A stretch of DNA of 64,000 bases from JAVBTT01 sp031556035 (GTDB lineage: Bacteria; Bacillota; Clostridia; Oscillospirales; UBA929): NCBI GenBank assembly GCA_031556035.1, contig JAVBTT010000002.1, positions 1 to 64,000 of the forward strand. The letters are read 5' to 3'. Below, piece by piece: positions 58,802 to 64,000 of the stretch. A program made the position numbers and the translations under genes. How positions within the stretch are numbered: the stretch's first letter is position 1; each line of letters begins with the position of its first letter. The notes below the pieces were generated by a model. That model made no database searches. It was not told where the DNA came from and saw nothing but the letters and a program-made list of their open reading frames with translations.

Positions 58802-60133
58802 TCATCGCGCGGGATTCTCGGCTGTCCCCAGCGCCTTCCCGAACAAATCCCCGTCCATGACCTCCGTCACCTGCACCGTGACCATATCCCCCGGAGCCAC
58901 CCGGGCCTTTGAGCTGAAAAACACCTTGCCGTCCACCTCGGGAGAGTCCGCGAAGCTCCTGCCGTAGTATGTCCCGGCGTGTCTGTCGTAACCCTCTGTC
59001 AGCACGGTCAGCGTCTCTTTGAGCACAGAGGCGTTGTATGCCTCCATAACTTCCTCCTGTATCCGCTGCACCGCCTCGACCCTGGCGAGCTTCACATCCT
59101 CCGGGATCTGTCCGTTAAGCTCCGCCGCCGGAGTCCCCTCCTCCGGGGAATAGGGGAACACCCCCGCCCGCTCGATCCTCATCTCGCGCAGGAAAGCGCA
59201 GAGCTCCTCAAATTCCTCCTCTGTCTCTCCGGGAAAGCCGACTATCAGCGAGGTTCTGAGCACCAGCCCGGGGAGCTTATCCCGAAGCTGTTTGAAGAGC
59301 TTCGTCAGCTCCGCCTTGCTTCCCCGCCTGTTCATCGCCGTCAAAAGCCTGTCGTTACAGTGCTGTATCGGTATGTCGAGATAGCGCAGTATCTTGGGCT
59401 GGGCGGCGATGACATCGATCAGCGTGCCGTCAATCTCCTCGGGATACAGGTAGTGCAGCCTCAGCCACTCAATGCCGTCTATGGCGCACAGTCTCTCCAG
59501 AAGCTCCGGAAGCCGCCGCTCGCCGTAAATGTCCAGCCCGTAGCGGGTCGTGTCCTGCGCGATGATGATGAGCTCCCTCGCGCCGTCCGCGGCAAGCGCC
59601 TGCGCCTCGGAGACGATATCCTCAAGCTCACGGCTGCGAAACGGCCCTCTCAGGGACGGGATGACGCAGTAGGAGCAGCGGTTGTCGCAGCCCTCCGCTA
59701 TCTTAATATATGCCGTCCACGGGGGTGAGGTCAGCACGCGCGGGGCCGAAAGATCATCCCCGCCCAGCTCCCCCATGAGCCTGACCCGCTCCGCGCCGTT
59801 TTCCAGCCCGGAGACGGCCTTTTCAATTTCGTCAAAGCTTCCGCAGCCGACCAGCCCGGAGACCTCGGGGAGCTCGGAGAATATCTCGTCCCCGTACCTC
59901 TGCGCAAGGCAGCCGGACACGATTATTTTGCACGGAAACTGCGCCAGCTCAAGAATCTGGTCTATAGACTCCTGCTTGGCGCTCTCAATAAAGCCGCAGG
60001 TGTTCACCACCACCGCCCCGGCCTCTGACACGTCCTCGACAAGCTCGTGCCCCGCCTCGGCGAGCCGGTACAGCATCTGCTCGGCGTTGACCACATTTTT
60101 CGCGCAGCCCAGCGCGACCATAGCGATTTTCAT
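58802..60133 (-). CDS. rimO: Ribosomal protein S12 methylthiotransferase
   Basis: 443-residue radical-SAM enzyme that thiomethylates Asp of ribosomal protein S12. The N-terminal MTTase domain has Cys ligands in VALGCAKNVVNAEQMLYRLA, NTCGFIESAKQESID and VSGCLAQRYGDEIF; the radical-SAM CxxxCxxC is IAEGCDNRCSYCVIPSLRGP; the C-terminal TRAM domain is around residues 375-435. AAAGGAATGG precedes the ATG. Confidence 0.94.
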   Translation of the reverse strand: MKIAMVALGCAKNVVNAEQMLYRLAEAGHELVEDVSEAGAVVVNTCGFIESAKQESIDQILELAQFPCKIIVSGCLAQRYGDEIFSELPEVSGLVGCGSFDEIEKAVSGLENGAERVRLMGELGGDDLSAPRVLTSPPWTAYIKIAEGCDNRCSYCVIPSLRGPFRSRELEDIVSEAQALAADGARELIIIAQDTTRYGLDIYGERRLPELLERLCAIDGIEWLRLHYLYPEEIDGTLIDVIAAQPKILRYLDIPIQHCNDRLLTAMNRRGSKAELTKLFKQLRDKLPGLVLRTSLIVGFPGETEEEFEELCAFLREMRIERAGVFPYSPEEGTPAAELNGQIPEDVKLARVEAVQRIQEEVMEAYNASVLKETLTVLTEGYDRHAGTYYGRSFADSPEVDGKVFFSSKARVAPGDMVTVQVTEVMDGDLFGKALGTAENPAR

Positions 60134-60211
60134 TTGACCATTCCTTTGGGTTGATAGTATTTACAATGGACAGGTTTTGCAGGAAGGCGAGAGGGTTCTT
60201 CCTCAGACCTT

Positions 60212-60931
60212 TTATGTATGGTGCCCCCATATGCCCCCATAAATCACCTTTTCGATGGTTTCTTCCGCGACTTCATGGTAATCTAACCATGCAAAGTTAT
60301 CAAAAGAGTATGGTAAACCGGGTTCTGACATAGATATCTCCGGTTGATTGTTAAATTCCAAAACCATCTGCCCCGATAAAACACCGCTGTTCAAGTCATA
60401 AAAGTATATTTCTCCGCTATGCCTTTTGTAACCAATGTCGCTGTATAATCCTTCACCTTTATCGGTAGGTGCGCCAAGACCTCCAAAGGGAGAAAACTTG
60501 ATACTGCCAATTTTTGAAATTGAATTGTTTTGATATGAATATACATCGGCATCATAACTTGTTTCGGCGTCTATGTATATCAATTCTGGGATTCCATCGT
60601 TATCAATATCATAAAGATAAAAAAGCGGTTTGATTGGATAGCCTCCCGCCAAGAACGCGCCAAACCGCACTTCCTCATCCGAGGCCTCGGCTAACGCGTC
60701 TAAATCGACCTCGCTTATCGGTATATTTTCTCTTAAAAATTCCGCATAAGCGTCCTGCCATGCCAGAAGCGCCGTCGGAGATGACACCGGAACGGGCGAG
60801 TCGGTCAACGTCGGGGCTGTAAATGACCTTGCATTCGTCCCTGGTGTTTGCAGCGCCTCGGTTGAGCAAGAAAGCAGAACCCCCGAGGACAGTACGAGGG
60901 AAAACAGGAAGGTCAGGCATATCTTTTTCAT
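60212..60931 (-). CDS. AT-rich lipoprotein with EF-hand-like segment
   Basis: 239 residues. The lipobox is SGVLLSCSTE (Cys at about residue 21), followed by a Ser/Thr/Pro linker. LYDIDNDGIPELIYIDAET (about 110-128) is an EF-hand/FG-GAP-like D-x-D-x-D-G loop often seen in Clostridial surface lipoproteins of unknown role. Distinctly AT-rich against neighbouring rimO and recX, suggesting insertion into a conserved housekeeping block. Start at 60931 behind GGAGAACC; the longer frame to 60997 lacks a signal at its start. Confidence 0.7.
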   Translation of the reverse strand: MKKICLTFLFSLVLSSGVLLSCSTEALQTPGTNARSFTAPTLTDSPVPVSSPTALLAWQDAYAEFLRENIPISEVDLDALAEASDEEVRFGAFLAGGYPIKPLFYLYDIDNDGIPELIYIDAETSYDADVYSYQNNSISKIGSIKFSPFGGLGAPTDKGEGLYSDIGYKRHSGEIYFYDLNSGVLSGQMVLEFNNQPEISMSEPGLPYSFDNFAWLDYHEVAEETIEKVIYGGIWGHHT

Positions 60932-60950
60932 AGGTTGGTTCTCCGTTCTT

Positions 60951-61415
60951 CTACTCCTCCAGTCTCTCCAGCCCCGCCCGTATATCAGAGTATTCAAAGC
61001 CCCGGCGCAGGAGCGCGGCGGCCAGCTTATCCCTCATTGCCCTGTCCGGGTTTTCTCCGGCACGCTTCCTCAAAAACTCGTCTATCGCCCGCACGGTCTT
61101 ATCCCGTGACTCATCCCCGCCGAAAGCTCCCTCCAGCGCCTGCTCCGCGTTTTCCCTGCAAATACCGTGGGCTTGGAGGTAGAGCGATATCCGCCTGGGG
61201 CCGTAGCCCTTTGAGCGCTGCGAGCGTATCACCGACGCGCAGTAGGCGTCGTCGTCCAGATAGCCCATCCCCCTAAGCCACGCCACCGCCTCGGCAGCGT
61301 CCTCCCCGGAATAGCCCTTCTCGATAAGCCTTTCGCAGACCGTTTGAGAAGCGTACGCCCAGGAGGCAAGCATGGCAGCTGCCGCCTCGCGGGCGCTCTT
61401 TTGTTTTGAAGGCAT
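60951..61415 (-). CDS. recX: Regulatory protein RecX
   Basis: 154 residues, three-helix repeat protein that modulates RecA filaments. AAEAVAWLRGMGYLDDDAYC, then KGYGPRRISLYLQAHGICRE is the RecX signature; KRAGENPDRAMRDKLAAALL is the third repeat. It begins 6 bases after recA, so it is co-transcribed. Confidence 0.88.
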   Translation of the reverse strand: MPSKQKSAREAAAAMLASWAYASQTVCERLIEKGYSGEDAAEAVAWLRGMGYLDDDAYCASVIRSQRSKGYGPRRISLYLQAHGICRENAEQALEGAFGGDESRDKTVRAIDEFLRKRAGENPDRAMRDKLAAALLRRGFEYSDIRAGLERLEE

Positions 61416-61421
61416 TTGTTA

Positions 61422-62471
61422 TCAGTCCGCCTCGACGGCGACCGGCTTGGCCTTCGGTATCTCCGCCTTGCCACCGCGCTTTTCCGGGGTGAGCAGGGCA
61501 GCGTCGCGGCGTATCAGCTTCTCAAGTCCGGCGGCCTCCTCGGGATTGTCTCTGAAATACTGCTTGGCGGCGTCCTTGCCCTGCCCGAGCCTTGTCTCCC
61601 CCATGCTGAACCAGGTGCCGCTCTTCTGCACATGCCCGAGCCTCAGCCCCATGTCGACCAGCTCGCCCTCGCGCGAGATGCCCCTGCCGTACATTACGTC
61701 GAACTCCGCCTCTTTAAACGGCGGCGCGGTCTTGTTCTTGACCACCCTGGCCCTGGTGCGGTTGCCGACCAGCTCGGTGCCGTTCTTTATCGAGTCTATC
61801 CTGCGCACATCGATGCGCACGGACGCGTAAAACTTCAGCGCCCTGCCGCCCGTCGTCACCTCGGGGTTGCCGAACACGATGCCCACCTTCTCGCGGAGCT
61901 GGTTGATGAATATCGCGATCGTGCCCGTCTTGGACACCGCGCCCGCCAGCTTGCGCATCGCCTGGCTCATCAGGCGAGCGTGCAGGCCCATGACGCTGTC
62001 GCCCATCTCGCCCTCCAGCTCGGCCCGCGGCACCAGCGCCGCCACCGAGTCGACAACGATCACGTCCACCGCGCCGGAGCGTATCAGCGCGTCGGCGATC
62101 TCAAGCGCCTGCTCGCCGTTGTCCGGCTGCGAGACAAGCAGGGAGTCTATGTTGACGCCCAGCGCCGACGCGTACACCGGGTCGAGCGCGTGCTCCGCGT
62201 CTATAAACGCGCATTCCCCGCCCGCCTTCTGGGCCTCGGCTATCGCGTGCAGCGCCAGCGTAGTCTTGCCCGAGGACTCCGGGCCGTATATCTCAACGAT
62301 CCTGCCGCGCGGCAGCCCGCCGATTCCCAGCGCCAGGTCCAGGCCCAGCGAGCCGGTGGGGATGCTGCTTATCTGGAGCCCGGTCGTGTCCCCCAGGCGC
62401 ATGATTGAGCCCTTCCCGAACTGCTTCTCTATCTGCTCGATCGCCGTGCCCAGGGCCTTCTGCTTGTCCAT
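61422..62471 (-). CDS. recA: Recombinase RecA
   Basis: 349 residues. Homologous recombination and SOS coprotease. Walker A is GPESSGKTTL (about residues 63-72), AFIDAEHALDPVYASALGVN follows, Walker B is VDVIVVDSVAALVPRAELEG, and loop L2 reads NQLREKVGIVFGNPEVTTGG. Ends with an acidic/basic tail EIPKAKPVAVEAD. AAAGGAGAAC precedes the ATG. I could not find a LexA-type CGAAC-N4-GTTCG operator just upstream. Confidence 0.97.
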   Translation of the reverse strand: MDKQKALGTAIEQIEKQFGKGSIMRLGDTTGLQISSIPTGSLGLDLALGIGGLPRGRIVEIYGPESSGKTTLALHAIAEAQKAGGECAFIDAEHALDPVYASALGVNIDSLLVSQPDNGEQALEIADALIRSGAVDVIVVDSVAALVPRAELEGEMGDSVMGLHARLMSQAMRKLAGAVSKTGTIAIFINQLREKVGIVFGNPEVTTGGRALKFYASVRIDVRRIDSIKNGTELVGNRTRARVVKNKTAPPFKEAEFDVMYGRGISREGELVDMGLRLGHVQKSGTWFSMGETRLGQGKDAAKQYFRDNPEEAAGLEKLIRRDAALLTPEKRGGKAEIPKAKPVAVEAD

Positions 62472-62565
62472 ATGTGTGTTCTCCTTTTATGTTGATCGGT
62501 TGTTTTATGTTTGGACGCCTAAGGCGTCGGTGTAAAGTGTTGAATAGAAGCAAATGCTTATTTTC

Positions 62566-62961
62566 TTACTCAACTATTTTCTTTTTTTCGAAATAGGATG
62601 TTAATATTAATATAAGTGCGGCACATGCTAATATACCATCCATGATTCCTGCGGGCAACATAAAAATCATCAGCGCCATTGTAATTACACAATTAATAAC
62701 AGAAAGAACAAGTCCCCACATTCTGTTTTTAAGTAGTCCTATTGCACCAACAAGACGTACTGAACCAAATATACCGCCCATAGCTATCATCAGATATAGA
62801 TTATCTTGAAGATATGGCACAATGAATGAAAAATACTTTGCCATTTCAAAACTACTGCTTCCAAATATTAAAACAGGAATTAGCGCAAGGCATCCACCTA
62901 ATTCCATAAAGCCACCATGTATTATCATAAGCATTGCTGCAACTTTATATTTTTTCAACAT
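62566..62961 (-). CDS. Hypothetical four-helix membrane protein
   Basis: 131 residues with four hydrophobic segments (MIIHGGFMELGGCLALIPVL, a second near 60-80, VNALIGLLKNRMW-side segment and a C-terminal one GILACAALILILTSYF). AT-rich compared with recA. AGGAGG precedes the ATG, with TATAAT a few bases further up. No family recognised. Confidence 0.65.
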   Translation of the reverse strand: MLKKYKVAAMLMIIHGGFMELGGCLALIPVLIFGSSSFEMAKYFSFIVPYLQDNLYLMIAMGGIFGSVRLVGAIGLLKNRMWGLVLSVINCVITMALMIFMLPAGIMDGILACAALILILTSYFEKKKIVE

Positions 62962-63003
62962 TTTGCCTCCTGCACATTATATAAATAATCTTCCCGCAAA
63001 CGC

Positions 63004-63108
63004 CTATTTTTTACTAAGCGTTCTTACATCGTCAAAAAACGAGGGCTCCTCCACGCTTTCAAGCGGCTTTGACTTTTTCATATACGGGTACTTTTTTTCA
63101 AAAGTCAT
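63004..63108 (-). CDS. Possible 34-residue small protein
   Basis: A minus-strand frame, MTFEKKYPYMKKSKPLESVE then EPSFFDDVRTLSKK stop, lies 17 bases after the cupin gene in the same orientation. It is too short to assess; the ribosome site is weak. It might be a real small gene or a relic. Confidence 0.3.
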   Translation of the reverse strand: MTFEKKYPYMKKSKPLESVEEPSFFDDVRTLSKK

Positions 63109-63125
63109 TTCTTGTCGCCTGAAAC

Positions 63126-63593
63126 CTACTCGCCCTCATAGTACTCGACAGTTTCATCCGCCTCATAAAGCTGATCTATCCCCTTGCCCCATACGCCTAT
63201 TTTGCCGGAATCCGGGTAGAAGCAGACGTCAAGGTCATGGCTGGTGTCGAAGTCCATATAAACAAGCATTTCGGTATCGGAGGAATTCGTCAGCTTGTGC
63301 GCGCCGTTTTCGTTTGCCGGGAAGTAGATGACCTCACCGGCAGCAACCGGTTTTTCACCGGAGGGGGTCTTTAAAACTCCCTGACCGCTGATAATATAGA
63401 ATATCTCCTCGTTTTTCACATGGTAATGATACGGATACGCCGATTTGCCCGGGGGGATTTCCAAAATCGATATATTGCACTGCTCCGCCGTTCCGATGGG
63501 AACCAAAACCCTTCGGAAATACTCGTAATCGACATGTTCGTTTCTGTGTCTCCGGGGGACGTCTTCTATTTTGACGTGCAGTATATTCTTCAT
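63126..63593 (-). CDS. Cupin-domain protein
   Basis: 155 residues. Cupin motif 1 is G(X)5HXH(X)3,4E: GKSAYPYHYHVKNEEIFYII (about residues 49-68). Motif 2 is GEVIYFPANENGAHKLTN with its His. A single metal-binding beta-barrel; substrate unknown. Possibly a sugar or aromatic metabolite binder, as in 'cupin-domain' proteins of Clostridia. Confidence 0.8.
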   Translation of the reverse strand: MKNILHVKIEDVPRRHRNEHVDYEYFRRVLVPIGTAEQCNISILEIPPGKSAYPYHYHVKNEEIFYIISGQGVLKTPSGEKPVAAGEVIYFPANENGAHKLTNSSDTEMLVYMDFDTSHDLDVCFYPDSGKIGVWGKGIDQLYEADETVEYYEGE

Positions 63594-63635
63594 ATTTAAA
63601 CCTCAGTGACATAAACATTTCTCTCTGCGAGATTT

Positions 63636-64000
63636 TTACTTATCCAGCGAAGCAATCCTTCTCCCGGTCAGCCTGTAGCTCCTGCGCCGCCGAAGCCCGG
63701 CGACGACACGCTCAACTCCGGACAGGTCCGGAATTTTGACGATATCCGAAAACCCCGCCGCCGACATTATCCCGGCGACGCCGTCCGCCTGCCCCGCGCC
63801 GACCTCGAACAGCAGCGAGCCGTTTGCGCACAGGCAGTTTTTCCAGAGGCACGCCACAGCGCGGTAAAAATCCAGCCCGTCCGAGCCGCCGACAAGAGCC
63901 AACTTGGGCTCGTAGTCCCTAACGCCTCGGTCGAGGGACTCCCACTCGGCGTCCGCGATGTATGGCGGGTTGCAGGCTATCGCGTCGAAGCCGCGCAACG
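63636..64000 (-). CDS. prmC: Release factor glutamine methyltransferase, C-terminal part (cut by window end)
   Basis: About 121 residues visible. FDAIACNPPYIADAEWESLD holds the NPPY motif that positions the Gln amide of the release-factor GGQ; DYEPKLALVGGSDGLDFYRA and LLFEVGAGQADGVAGIMSA follow as in PrmC. The SAM-binding N-terminus lies beyond base 64000. The target prfA product is encoded at 26022. Confidence 0.85.
   Translation of the reverse strand, partial: LRGFDAIACNPPYIADAEWESLDRGVRDYEPKLALVGGSDGLDFYRAVACLWKNCLCANGSLLFEVGAGQADGVAGIMSAAGFSDIVKIPDLSGVERVVAGLRRRRSYRLTGRRIASLDK

Noticed and set aside
62472..62565. LexA/SOS operator upstream of recA
   Set aside because: No CGAAC-N4-GTTCG-like site is visible. 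Only the short palindrome GACGCCTTAGGCGTC near 62516-62530, which does not match.

Overview
The window is one contiguous stretch of a GC-rich, low-redundancy chromosome that reads as an anaerobic Clostridia (Firmicutes; Oscillospiraceae- or Christensenellales-like, probably uncultured). The evidence is a ferredoxin-linked NfnAB pair, a YlmC/YmxH sporulation-type PRC-barrel protein, YesMN-type two-component regulators with binding-protein ABC importers, an SLH-domain surface protein, TnpV transposon remnants, and Firmicutes-type AGGAGG ribosome-binding sites and sigma-A promoters. I saw no rRNA, tRNA or CRISPR array.

Layout. 1-9 kb is an accessory patchwork. It holds a Vat/CatB-type acetyltransferase, an RHS remnant, two copies of a transposon-derived module that carry AT-rich cargo genes (a GNAT acetyltransferase and an FMN reductase) with a VOC gene between them, an AAA/DUF4143 ATPase, a HipA fragment, a tight four-gene operon of small enzymes, and a broken IS66 transposase. 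9.3-13.6 kb is one secreted 1423-residue PIG-L/LmbE-type protein. 14-20 kb holds gltX, a decayed DUF559 element, a MetRS-like synthetase and a cNMP-binding/DUF2225 protein. 20-27 kb holds nfnAB, facing a minus-strand block of M18 aminopeptidase, coaE, tsaC and prfA. 27-48 kb is a glycan locus: an AraC-type response regulator, a 1561-residue secreted beta-helix protein, a membrane foldase, then on the plus strand a sensor kinase, a response regulator, two paralogous sugar-binding lipoproteins, two permeases, a GH112 phosphorylase and a GH95-like fucosidase. 48-64 kb is minus-strand housekeeping (ylmC, tsaD, rimI, LMW-PTP, polA, cysS, cysE, pgsA, rimO, recX, recA, partial prmC), interrupted by an LRR-SLH surface protein, a RAYT transposase with REP palindromes, and two AT-rich genes.

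How the parts connect. The two-component system at 35-38 kb probably senses a glycan, possibly through the binding protein co-transcribed with it. The importer (39.8-43.1 kb) would deliver galacto-N-biose/lacto-N-biose-like sugars, perhaps fucosylated, to the cytoplasmic phosphorylase and fucosidase. No ABC ATPase is encoded here. The two giant secreted proteins at 9.3 and 29.1 kb share a C-terminal module that I do not recognise.

The observations most worth following are that shared C-terminal module, the repeated cargo module at 2.1-4.6 kb, a ~148 bp two-hairpin repeat found three times next to CDS 3' ends, and REP units inserted in frame inside the RAYT gene.
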